Shown here piece after piece: positions 1 to 5,987 of a stretch of DNA of 5,987 nt. A program made the position numbers and the translations under genes. Within the stretch, counting starts at the first letter, position 1; the number at the start of each line of letters is the position of its first letter. Under the pieces are notes generated by a model that saw only the letters and a list, made by a program, of their open reading frames with translations, was not told where the DNA came from and searched no databases. This stretch comes from a bacterium (GTDB lineage: Bacteria > Acidobacteriota > Blastocatellia > Pyrinomonadales > Pyrinomonadaceae), in contig JAQSDP010000128.1 of NCBI GenBank assembly GCA_029945985.1, forward strand, positions 1 to 5,987. The letters run 5' to 3'.

Positions 1-3000
1 ATCGCGATTGTCCTTCTTTGCCGCGGCGATCTTGCTGACCGGGTCGTTCATATCTCCGAAAACGATCGCGTTTGTCGGGCAAACCGCCAGGCATGCTGTA
101 AGGACCTCACCGTCCCGCACGCGGCGGCCGTCCTTTTCCGCTTCAATGCGCGCAACGGCAATGCGCTGGGTGCAGTATGTGCATTTTTCCATGACCCCGC
201 GACTACGGATGGAAACCTCCGGGTTGCGGAGCAATTTATATTGCGGCGTATCCCAATCCTGATAAAGAAGGAAGTTAAATCGACGAACCTTGTACGGGCA
301 GTTGTTGGAGCAGTAGCGGGTCCCGACGCAGCGGTTATAAACCATGTCGTTCAGTCCTTCAGGATTGTGAACGGTCGCCGTAACCGGACAGACGACTTCG
401 CACGGGGCCTGCTCACACTGCATACAGGGCAGCGGTTGGAATGCGACGCTTCCGGGATTGTTTATGTCAGTCCCGGAATAATATGCATCGACGCGTAGCC
501 AGTGCATCTCACGGCTCTTTTCGACCTGTTGCTTACCCACGACGGGTATATTGTTCTCGGCCTGACAAGCGACCACGCAGGCGTTGCAGCCGATGCACGA
601 GTTCAGGTCGATGGACATTGCCCACTTATGGTTGGTCTTGTACCACTCCCGGTATATCTCTGTACCGGTTTCGCTGTCGTACATCGTCGCCGGATATTCT
701 TCTTTCTGTGCTCCAATATTGGGATTCGCCAGATACGCGTCGAGGTCGAGCATACGAAGGATGTCGCGGCCCTCCATGTTGAAGTGGATCTGGGACGAAG
801 CGATCGACGTTTGCTCGCCGGTCTTTGCAATATCCCCGAAGCCGAAGCTCATGGCGTCAGACCGCATCACATCAAACGTGCTGTAGCCGATACCAGTTCC
901 GATCTTCCCGGCGCGCTTTCGGCCGTAACCCATGGATATCGTAATGACATCATCGGGTTGACCGGGCGAGATCCAAACCGGAACACGTTCGGAGATCGTG
1001 CCGCCCTGATATGTAAGCGTCACAAGATCGGAGGACATGTTGTTCCCATGCGTGTTAACGAACGCTATGCCGCGTTCGCCGCCCGAGATCTCGTCGGGGT
1101 CGTTGCCGCGGTTCAAACTAAGTCGGGCAGCCGTTGCAGGACTTACCAACGCTACGTTTTCCCAGGTCACCTTGTTGATAGGATTCGGTAGTTCCTGAAG
1201 CCAGCCATTGTTCACGAATCGCCCATCGTATATCGACGGATCAGGGCGGATCGAGATCTCCAGCGGCCCGGAACCGGCAGCCGCGGGGGGCTGAGGCTGG
1301 GTCAAAAATGCAGCGTTCGCCGAAACTGTCCTCGAAGGAGATGCGGTGTTTTGAATAAACCCATCGTGAACCGCCTTCCGCCAGTTGTCCTCGAACGTCC
1401 GCTGGGCGGTTGGCGCTGGTGCGGCCGAGCCGTTCGAACCTGGCGAAACCGCCGGACTGGGTGACGCCCCAGGGTTTGAAGATACAGCGGGACTCGGAGA
1501 AGCTGCCGGTGTAGATTGAGCAGCAGTTCCCGGAGATGCGGCAGGTGAAGGAGACGTCGTCGCCGCAGTCGTTCTGGCAGCTGCGGGTGCCGCCGTCAGA
1601 TTCTGGGTTTGCCAATATTCCTTGACGATATCGTAATCGCGCTTGTCGAAGTTTTCCCGGAAGAAAAGCTGAACCAACTCGTGAGCGCAACGGCTGTCAT
1701 AAAGCGGCTTGACGAGTGGCTGTACGATGCTCGCGGTACCGTCGTATGCCCGGGCGTCAGTCCAAGCTTCTAGGTAGTGCTTCTCCGATATGTGCCAATG
1801 GCAAAATTCGGAGGTTTCATCAACGTAGCGACCAAGATGAATCCGCGTATTGATCTTACCCAGGCGGTCCTGATCGAGCTTGAGATCAGCAGGCGTGTTG
1901 TAGACGGGGTTCCCGCCGAGCATCACGAGTGTTGTCACCCGTCCCGCGTCGATATCGGTAACAAGTTCTCGAAGCTGCTCGATCTGGGTCCGCTCGTATG
2001 GTGATATCGGATCGGTATAAACCACCGTTTGCCCGACGTTGCCGAGGGCTCCATTTATGGCATGTGCGATAGCATGAACGATGGCCGGCTGGTTGTCGCC
2101 GACGATAACCAGTGAGCGGCCTCGGAATGCGCCAAGGTCCCTGGCCATCGTGGCTATCCATCCGTCAGAGTCATCGTAGGTCGAAGAAGCTCCGCCGACT
2201 CCTAATGCCGCAGCGATCGCCTTGGCGACCTCCGGCATTTGACTGGGTTTGACAGCTTTTCGGTGATCGGCCTTTGCTCCCGTCAGCGTATGCGTTGTTT
2301 CAATGGCGTAGAGCCGGCAGATGTCAGTGGCACCCTCTTTTAGGGCGCGTGCGGCCGCAAAATCTTTTCCGTAGCGTACGTTGAAGCTCGAGAAGATGTC
2401 CGCGTCGAGCGAAAGGACCCGCTGGGCGTTCTCTAGCCTGTAAACCGTGTTGACCGGCGAACCGAACGCGAGCCTTGCTCCCTCCATCGCGCTATCTTTA
2501 TTTACCGGCTCATACTGATACCACCGGGCATTCGGCATTTCAGCCGACAGTCGACGGAATTGATCCTGCAAGGTTGGTGAAGAAACTGTTTCGGTCAGGA
2601 ACCTGATTCCCGCTCCCCCATCCTGTGCGGTTTGATCGACTATGGTCCGAATTGCCCGGACAAAATCCTGCCAGCTCTTTGGCGATCCTCGATAAAGGGT
2701 CTCCTGCGAGCGGTCCGGATCGTACATATCAAGGAGCGATGCCTGGGCGTAGATGTCTGTCGCGCCGAGGCTTCCGGGATGTTCGGGATTTCCCTCGATC
2801 TTGACTGGTCGGCCGTCAAAAGACTTAGCCAAGAGTCCGGTAGCGACGCCGCCGAGCGTCATCGCAGTGGCAAAGAAGAGGGGTTTGCCGGGAATGATGT
2901 CCTCCGGTTGGGTCACGTAGGGAACGATCTTTTCCGGCGGTTGAATAACACACCCGGAAAGCCCGGCTAGGGCGAGCGATGCTCCCATGACCTTCATGAA

Positions 3001-3183
3001 ATTGCGACGGTTCAGGGACGGGTCCCAATTCTCGACATCGACCGGGAATTCGCCCTTGATCTTGTCTTCGAATTCCGGCGAACCGGCGAATTCTTCAACG
3101 CTTCTCCAATACTGCTTACCGCTCTGCGAAAGGATATTTTTACGCGTTTGCGCAAAACCTTTTTTGCTTTCCGGACTCGGCAT
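1..3183 (-). CDS. actB: ActB, iron-sulfur/molybdopterin-oxidoreductase-like subunit of alternative complex III (partial, 3' end outside window)
   Basis: ActB is the large extracytoplasmic subunit of ACIII, a quinol:electron-acceptor oxidoreductase that replaces the bc1 complex. The frame is open for 1061 codons with no stop or frameshift and runs off the left edge. Residues 59-64 (RRNFMK) followed by a hydrophobic stretch form a Tat-type leader set about 58 residues in, as in the family with an extended Tat signal; LSGC ending at Cys78 resembles a lipobox. Residues from about 85 to 800 are a molybdopterin-oxidoreductase-like domain (for example GGNPVYNTPADL and GRFVNNGWLQELP), which in characterised ActB carries no molybdenum cofactor. 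A Pro/Ala/Ser-rich insert occupies residues 530-594. The ferredoxin-like domain has cysteines at 863, 866, 869, 873; 920, 923, 928, 932; 952, 958, 962; and 1001, 1004, 1031, 1035. These 15 ligands fit three [4Fe-4S] and one [3Fe-4S] cluster, as known for ACIII. The ATG at 3183 is chosen because it follows actA by 28 nt and gives the family-like N-terminus. Probably fewer than about 100 residues are missing. Confidence 0.95.
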   Translation of the reverse strand, partial: MPSPESKKGFAQTRKNILSQSGKQYWRSVEEFAGSPEFEDKIKGEFPVDVENWDPSLNRRNFMKVMGASLALAGLSGCVIQPPEKIVPYVTQPEDIIPGKPLFFATAMTLGGVATGLLAKSFDGRPVKIEGNPEHPGSLGATDIYAQASLLDMYDPDRSQETLYRGSPKSWQDFVRAIRTIVDQTAQDGGAGIRFLTETVSSPTLQDQFRRLSAEMPNARWYQYEPVNKDSAMEGARLAFGSPVNTVYRLENAQRVLSLDADIFSSFNVRYGKDFAAARALKEGATDICRLYAIETTHTLTGAKADHRKAVKPSQMPEVAKAIAAALGVGGASSTYDDSDGWIATMARDLGAFRGRSLVIVGDNQPAIVHAIAHAINGALGNVGQTVVYTDPISPYERTQIEQLRELVTDIDAGRVTTLVMLGGNPVYNTPADLKLDQDRLGKINTRIHLGRYVDETSEFCHWHISEKHYLEAWTDARAYDGTASIVQPLVKPLYDSRCAHELVQLFFRENFDKRDYDIVKEYWQTQNLTAAPAAARTTAATTSPSPAASPGTAAQSTPAASPSPAVSSNPGASPSPAVSPGSNGSAAPAPTAQRTFEDNWRKAVHDGFIQNTASPSRTVSANAAFLTQPQPPAAAGSGPLEISIRPDPSIYDGRFVNNGWLQELPNPINKVTWENVALVSPATAARLSLNRGNDPDEISGGERGIAFVNTHGNNMSSDLVTLTYQGGTISERVPVWISPGQPDDVITISMGYGRKRAGKIGTGIGYSTFDVMRSDAMSFGFGDIAKTGEQTSIASSQIHFNMEGRDILRMLDLDAYLANPNIGAQKEEYPATMYDSETGTEIYREWYKTNHKWAMSIDLNSCIGCNACVVACQAENNIPVVGKQQVEKSREMHWLRVDAYYSGTDINNPGSVAFQPLPCMQCEQAPCEVVCPVTATVHNPEGLNDMVYNRCVGTRYCSNNCPYKVRRFNFLLYQDWDTPQYKLLRNPEVSIRSRGVMEKCTYCTQRIAVARIEAEKDGRRVRDGEVLTACLAVCPTNAIVFGDMNDPVSKIAAAKKDNRD
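1402..1596 (-). other. Pro/Ala/Ser/Thr-rich low-complexity insert inside ActB (residues 530-594)
   Basis: Sixty-five consecutive residues are almost entirely Ala, Pro, Ser and Thr with a few Gly, Asn, Gln and Val and a single Arg. The motif SPSPA occurs three times, and ASPSPAVS twice, 12 residues apart. The two ASPSPAVS copies use different synonymous codons at most positions, so this is not a fresh DNA duplication. The frame is continuous on both sides: folded sequence ending near YWQTQNL precedes it and FEDNWRKAVHDGF follows. A second short Pro/Ala patch (TQPQPPAAAGSG) lies about 35 residues downstream. It is best read as a flexible surface linker or loop in the extracytoplasmic part of ActB. 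The function is unknown. Confidence 0.85.
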
Positions 3184-3195
3184 CGTAATTAATGA

Positions 3196-3201
3196 TTCCT
3201 T
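3196..3201 (-). promoter_or_regulatory. Ribosome binding site candidate for actB
   Basis: AAGGAA lies 12 nt upstream of the actB ATG, inside the 28-nt actA-actB gap. The spacing is longer than the usual 5-9 nt, so the site may be weak and translation may depend partly on coupling with actA. Confidence 0.45.
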
Positions 3202-3211
3202 TTTCAAACTC

Positions 3212-3871
3212 TTATCGGTGACAGATCGAACAACTGGTCAGCATTTCCTTGCTGCGGATCTTGTACTGCTCTTTCAAAGCAACGCGATCTGCCGTCTCGA
3301 GATCTCCGTTATTCCACTGCATGTTGTAGATCTCGGATTTCGGGCGAATAAACTTCTCAGGTTCCCGGTGACAGGCAAGACACCATTCCATCTGAAGTGT
3401 GTTTTCCTGGTAAACCGCCGGCATCTTGTCGATCTGCCCGTGGCAAGTCGAACAACCGACTCCCTTGGCTACGTGAATGCTGTGATTGAAGTAGGTGTAC
3501 TCAGGAAGATCGTGAACCCGTTCCCATTGGATCGGGATGTTGTCGCGAAAGCTTGCCCGGACAGGCTCCAGATACGGACTGTCCGCCCAGATCTGGCTAT
3601 GGCAGTTCATACATGTTTGTGTCGGGGGGATACCCGCTGATGCAGCCGTCTCGACCGAGGTATGACAATATCTGCAATCAATGCCGTCGTCACCCGTGTG
3701 ATGCTTGTGGCTAAACTGAACTGGCTGCTGCTTTTCCACGTAGCGGCCCGTTAGATATGACGAACGAGCGACTTGCGTATACACGTAGAACGCAGTGCCG
3801 GCAAGTACAACGCCGAGGATCATACTTATCCGGGCGATGGTGTTTGCACTCTTATGGAAAAATTGAGCCAT
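3212..3871 (-). CDS. actA: ActA, membrane-anchored pentaheme cytochrome c subunit of alternative complex III
   Basis: The 219-residue protein has five c-type heme sites: C66-C69-H70, C87-C90-H91, C140-C143-H144, C164-C167-H168 and C214-C217-H218. Five hemes is the number known for ActA. An N-terminal hydrophobic helix at about residues 13-34 (start of mature region near SSYLTGRYV) anchors it, with the heme domain on the outer side of the cytoplasmic membrane. Histidines around 55-58 and at 130 and 133 are possible second axial ligands. The protein ends one residue after the fifth heme histidine. ActA passes electrons between the ActB iron-sulfur clusters and the mono-heme subunit or terminal acceptor. 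The frame could start 12 codons earlier at 3907, but the ATG at 3871 has a good Shine-Dalgarno sequence and gives the family-typical MAQ-F start. It is the first gene of the operon, with actB 28 nt downstream. Confidence 0.95.
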   Translation of the reverse strand: MAQFFHKSANTIARISMILGVVLAGTAFYVYTQVARSSYLTGRYVEKQQPVQFSHKHHTGDDGIDCRYCHTSVETAASAGIPPTQTCMNCHSQIWADSPYLEPVRASFRDNIPIQWERVHDLPEYTYFNHSIHVAKGVGCSTCHGQIDKMPAVYQENTLQMEWCLACHREPEKFIRPKSEIYNMQWNNGDLETADRVALKEQYKIRSKEMLTSCSICHR

Positions 3872-3878
3872 TCTTAAA

Positions 3879-3886
3879 CTTCCCTC
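3879..3886 (-). promoter_or_regulatory. Ribosome binding site deciding the actA start
   Basis: GAGGGAAG sits 7 nt upstream of the ATG at 3871. This supports that start over the in-frame ATG at 3907, which would add 12 residues (MRSGWYFEGSLR) unlike the ActA N-terminus and would place this site inside the coding region. Confidence 0.7.
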
Positions 3887-4127
3887 AAAATACCAGCCGC
3901 TACGCAACTAGAAATCGACGCCTCCCTGGCTTCGGAACTTCGAAACAAAGGCGGTTAGCGTCAACGTGTTAGAAAAAATCTTGAAGAACTACTGTAAAAC
4001 TGCCCCTAATTCTACTAAAAGTTTCAAATTCCGCAAATCTCAAACCAGAAATGTAATCTTTAGAGATACTTACAAGCAATCGGAGACCTAATTAGGAGAA
4101 CTTCTTTACCTTAGAAGAAACAATATA

Positions 4128-4141
4128 GGTATAGATATACC
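4128..4141. repeat. Short inverted repeat just downstream of the ROK gene
   Basis: GGTATA and TATACC are perfect 6-bp arms separated by GA, and an overlapping 8-bp palindrome TACCGGTA follows at 4138-4145. The loop is too small and the stem too AT-rich for a normal intrinsic terminator. It could be a protein binding site or chance in AT-rich DNA. Confidence 0.35.
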
Positions 4142-4153
4142 GGTAATATCGGG

Positions 4154-5068
4154 TTACGGCTTCGGCCGAGTGATCAACGCGGCCCCGATCGCGGCTGCAT
4201 CCTCGCCGACAGTAGCCGCCAGGATCTGCGTTTGAGCGAATGCTCGAGCAAAAGAGAGCTCCTTAGCCCGGGCGGTGATCGCTTCAATAACTATATCTTT
4301 CGCTCCGGTTATCTCGCCGCCGACAACTATAGTCTCGAGGTTGAGGAGGTTGATCACATTTGCTATCGCCGTACCGACGTAGGTTCCGGTGCGTTCGAGC
4401 ATTAGATGGGCAAACTCGTCGCCCTCCTCGCCCGCCTTTACGATCTCTGCTATTCCGATCCGCTCCTCCTGCAATTTACCCAGTGATGAAGTACTGTCGC
4501 GATTAAATCTGCTGCGGGTGCGACGCACGATATTAGCAGTGGAGGCGACCTCCTCGAGTCGGGTTCCTTCCGAATCGATGGCAATATAGCCGAACTCACC
4601 TGCATAGCCGCCGGCTCCTTCCCAGAGTTCTCCGTTTAGTATGAATGCACCACCGACCCCGGCACCTATGGTCGCGTAGAACATGCTCGGGCTTCCCTTC
4701 CCGGCCCCGTACGTGAATTCAGCAATAGCGGCGGCGTTGGCATCGTTCTCGAGTACAACGGGCACATTCGCCAGTCCTGTGATCGCCTCAGCGATGTTCA
4801 AAGAGGACGTCTCAGGGATGTTTACCGAATAGGCGACTCCGCCGTTTTGCCGATTGATGAGTCCCGGGATCGCGATACCTATTGCGTCGACAGGCCCAAG
4901 TTTTTCGAGCGCGGTTCGTACGAATGAGACGATCCGGTCGAGCGGGTCTGATCCGTCGAAGCGAGGCTCGACGACCGCTTCAGAAATAGAATCATCTGAA
5001 GCGACGGCTACTGCCCGAAGAAGATCGCCGGACACTTCGATGCCTAAAGTTTTGCTCTGTGAGGACAT
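4154..5068 (-). CDS. ROK-family (glucokinase-like) protein lacking the zinc-binding motif
   Basis: ROK proteins are sugar kinases or sugar-responsive repressors of the actin-like ATPase fold. This one is 304 residues, the usual kinase length, with no N-terminal helix-turn-helix, so it is not a classic ROK repressor. Residues 107-111 (ENDAN) contain the catalytic Asp109, followed by a typical AAAIAEFTYGAGKG helix. Residues 133-138 (TIGAGV) and GG then GELWEGAGGYAGEFGY (146-161) match the ROK core, and VVGGEIT (248-254) fits the C-terminal nucleotide-binding lobe. It departs from the family in three ways: the N-terminal phosphate motif usually DxGGT reads EVSGD (11-15); the His of GEIGH is Tyr161; and the CxCGxxGC zinc loop is absent, with SEGTRLEE in its place. 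Substrate cannot be assigned. It may be a divergent sugar kinase with altered nucleotide handling or a non-catalytic sugar sensor. It is divergently transcribed from the DedA gene. Confidence 0.88.
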   Translation of the reverse strand: MSSQSKTLGIEVSGDLLRAVAVASDDSISEAVVEPRFDGSDPLDRIVSFVRTALEKLGPVDAIGIAIPGLINRQNGGVAYSVNIPETSSLNIAEAITGLANVPVVLENDANAAAIAEFTYGAGKGSPSMFYATIGAGVGGAFILNGELWEGAGGYAGEFGYIAIDSEGTRLEEVASTANIVRRTRSRFNRDSTSSLGKLQEERIGIAEIVKAGEEGDEFAHLMLERTGTYVGTAIANVINLLNLETIVVGGEITGAKDIVIEAITARAKELSFARAFAQTQILAATVGEDAAAIGAALITRPKP

Positions 5069-5089
5069 ATTTATAGCGAGGTCACCGCG

Positions 5090-5119
5090 ATTATTAGCCA
5101 GTTAGGGCTGGAGTGTCAA
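5090..5119 (-). promoter_or_regulatory. Predicted sigma70-type promoter of the ROK gene
   Basis: On the minus strand a perfect TTGACA -35 (5114-5119) is followed after 18 nt by AATAAT (5090-5095), five of six matches to the -10 consensus. The start of transcription would be near 5083, only about 15 nt before the ATG at 5068. That leader has no clear Shine-Dalgarno sequence. The first five bases of the -35 box are the end of the left arm of the inverted repeat at 5115-5156. Confidence 0.6.
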
Positions 5120-5156
5120 TCAATTACGGGTGACCCATGCGGGTTAATTGATTGAC
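5115..5156. repeat. Perfect 12-bp inverted repeat in the divergent ROK/DedA promoter region
   Basis: GTCAATCAATTA at 5115-5126 is the exact reverse complement of TAATTGATTGAC at 5145-5156, with an 18-nt spacer. The spacer contains GGGTGACCC (5128-5136), itself a near-perfect small palindrome. Each arm ends outward in TTGAC, the -35 core of an outward-facing promoter. The geometry suggests an operator controlling both genes at once; a hairpin function is possible but there is no T-run for a terminator. Confidence 0.8.
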
Positions 5157-5180
5157 GTATGCAACCTCGAGAGCTAATCT
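5152..5180 (+). promoter_or_regulatory. Predicted promoter of the DedA-family gene
   Basis: TTGACG at 5152-5157 matches the -35 consensus at five of six positions and overlaps the right arm of the inverted repeat. A weak -10 candidate, TAATCT (5175-5180), lies 17 nt downstream. Transcription would begin near 5187, leaving about 34 nt before the ATG at 5221. This also argues that the in-frame TTG at 5152 is a promoter element and not a start codon. Confidence 0.45.
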
Positions 5181-5220
5181 TGCAGAAGCCGCAAAAGCCA
5201 TCCGTCGGAATCCACACCAT

Positions 5221-5973
5221 ATGGATCACCTTTCACAGATCATCGAGCAGTACGGCATCTATGCCGTGTTTGCACTTTGTACCGTCGAGGGTGACATCAC
5301 GCTGCTGATCTCGGGCGCGATGGCTCACAGCAACTTCTTCGGGAAGTACAGCTTTTTCAAAGTATTTCTCGCGGGCACCCTGGGCGGGTTGGCGGGCGAC
5401 TGTGTAGCTTACGGCGTAGGGCGCATCTTTCATGAGAAAGCGAAAGATTATCGCTTTTACAAAATGGCACACCCGCGTATCGAAAGACTCATTGATAAAT
5501 TCGGCGGCTTCGCGATCGTCATCTCAAAGTACATCTATGGTATACGTGCCGCGATGTGCGTCTTTTATGGCGTTGGAAGAATGCCGTTCCATCGTTTTTT
5601 GATTCTTGATGCCGTAAGCTGCGCCACGTGGGTGCTGATCCTTTCCGGGACGGGTTATTTCTTCAGCGGTGCGATAACCTCAATAATCGGCGACTTTCAG
5701 CAGATCGGCGTCGCATTATTTTTCATCATTCTTTCTGCCGTGGTCATTATCTTTGCGGTAGAGAGATTCTGGCTCTCCGAGAAGGTCGAAGAGGTTGATC
5801 CTGAAACTGTCCGTAAGATAGAGGAGAAACTTCACGCGGTCGAGGAAGTAGCTCAAGAGAAGCTGCACGATCTGGGCGAACGTCTGCACCTTACCCGCGA
5901 CGCTAATAAGGATAAGGAGCCAAAGGAGACTTCCGATCGAAAGTCGGACTCAGCTTCCGCCTCCCGAAAATGA
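5221..5973 (+). CDS. DedA-family (SNARE-associated/VTT domain) inner membrane protein
   Basis: DedA proteins are polytopic inner membrane proteins; several members act as undecaprenyl-phosphate or phospholipid translocases, but the substrate cannot be read from this sequence. The protein is 250 residues from the ATG chosen here. Residues 10-35 hold the re-entrant/first hydrophobic segment with acidic E23 and D25 (VEGD), where many DedA proteins have an E-T-x-x-P motif. Residues 45-70 contain the glycine-rich AGTLGGLAGDCVAYGVGR, typical of the family. SKYIYGIRAAMCVFYGVGRMPFHRF (102-126 region) corresponds to the F-x-R-x-x-P-x-x-R-type segment, with R109 and R120. Hydrophobic segments follow at about 127-150 and 162-181. 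Residues 184-250 are a highly charged tail, first heptad-like helix, then a Lys/Asp/Ser-rich end. An upstream TTG at 5152 would add 23 residues without a ribosome site and overlaps the promoter palindrome. The Shine-Dalgarno before 5221 is weak (GGAA about 10 nt upstream). Confidence 0.88.
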   Translation: MDHLSQIIEQYGIYAVFALCTVEGDITLLISGAMAHSNFFGKYSFFKVFLAGTLGGLAGDCVAYGVGRIFHEKAKDYRFYKMAHPRIERLIDKFGGFAIVISKYIYGIRAAMCVFYGVGRMPFHRFLILDAVSCATWVLILSGTGYFFSGAITSIIGDFQQIGVALFFIILSAVVIIFAVERFWLSEKVEEVDPETVRKIEEKLHAVEEVAQEKLHDLGERLHLTRDANKDKEPKETSDRKSDSASASRK

Positions 5974-5987
5974 CCGCTCTCCCGACT

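Larger units (their letters stand above)
3872..4153 (-). promoter_or_regulatory. AT-rich non-coding region upstream of actA, probable act operon promoter
   Basis: These 282 nt between the end of the ROK gene and actA contain no convincing gene and are visibly more AT-rich than the flanking coding sequence, mainly from about 3965 to 4150. Reading toward actA, a candidate promoter is TAGAAT at 4009-4014 (five of six matches to the -10 consensus) with a weak TTGCGG at 4031-4036, spacer 16 nt; this would give a leader of roughly 130 nt. A TTGACG at 3959-3964 has no good -10 partner. A perfect 10-bp palindrome, CCTAATTAGG, is at 4088-4097. No G+C-rich hairpin followed by a T-run, as expected for an intrinsic terminator of the ROK gene, was seen, so read-through into actA cannot be excluded. 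Confidence 0.45.

Noticed and set aside
502..1191. Plus-strand open frame of 229 codons antisense to actB
   Set aside because: It lies wholly within the well-supported actB coding sequence on the other strand, and its translation shows no domain or family motif.
1241..1690. Minus-strand open frame of 149 codons in another frame of actB, raising the possibility of a frameshift
   Set aside because: The actB frame is continuous across this interval, with meaningful protein on both sides of the Pro/Ala/Ser insert. The alternative frame is open only because of the GC-rich repeat-like sequence.
1..3183. ActB as a true molybdopterin-dependent reductase such as polysulfide reductase PsrA/PsrB
   Set aside because: Fusion of the oxidoreductase-like and ferredoxin-like parts in one chain, the extended Tat leader, and the adjacent pentaheme ActA are the ACIII arrangement, in which the molybdenum cofactor is absent.
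2987..3640. Plus-strand open frame of 217 codons across the actA-actB junction
   Set aside because: It is antisense to two clearly recognised genes and shows no recognisable domain, so it is a shadow of their codon bias.
5115..5156. The inverted repeat as an intrinsic terminator
   Set aside because: It lies between two divergent gene starts, has no gene ending into it, an 18-nt loop and no following T-run.
5152..5220. N-terminal extension of the DedA protein from TTG at 5152
   Set aside because: The TTG is part of the -35 box and inverted repeat, lacks a ribosome binding site, and adds 23 residues not expected in DedA proteins. The ATG at 5221 is preferred.

Overview
The window holds the start of an alternative complex III (ACIII) respiratory operon on the minus strand, a divergent ROK-family/DedA-family gene pair, and two intergenic regulatory regions. 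ACIII, the spaced Tat leader of ActB, and mixed-GC codon use without strong bias fit an aerobic Gram-negative bacterium outside the Proteobacteria. Acidobacteriota (Blastocatellia-like) is my best guess, but this is inferred from gene content and style; no marker gene is present.

Layout. Positions 1-3183 (minus) are actB, cut by the left edge of the window after 1061 codons. It encodes the large iron-sulfur subunit: a Tat-type leader, a molybdopterin-oxidoreductase-like domain, and a ferredoxin-like domain with 15 motif cysteines. Positions 3212-3871 (minus) are actA, a membrane-anchored pentaheme cytochrome c, 28 nt upstream of actB. The usual ACIII order is actA-actB-actC-actD-actE-actF, so the other subunits are expected beyond the left edge. 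Positions 3872-4153 are an AT-rich non-coding stretch with small palindromes and probably the act operon promoter. Positions 4154-5068 (minus) are a ROK-fold protein that keeps the catalytic Asp region but lacks the ROK zinc-binding cysteines and the usual His. Positions 5069-5220 are a divergent control region with a perfect 12-bp inverted repeat, whose two arms each carry a -35-like hexamer pointing outward. Positions 5221-5973 (plus) are a DedA/SNARE-associated membrane protein with a long charged C-terminal tail.

How the genes work together. ActA and ActB form the electron-transfer part of a quinol-oxidising complex that passes electrons to cytochrome c or directly to an oxidase. The ROK protein and DedA protein appear to be a separate unit, linked by the shared palindromic promoter region rather than by an evident pathway. 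No mobile element, tRNA, rRNA or CRISPR array was seen. The least ordinary signals are the symmetric divergent promoter palindrome, the degenerate ROK protein, and a 65-residue Pro/Ala/Ser-rich insert inside ActB.
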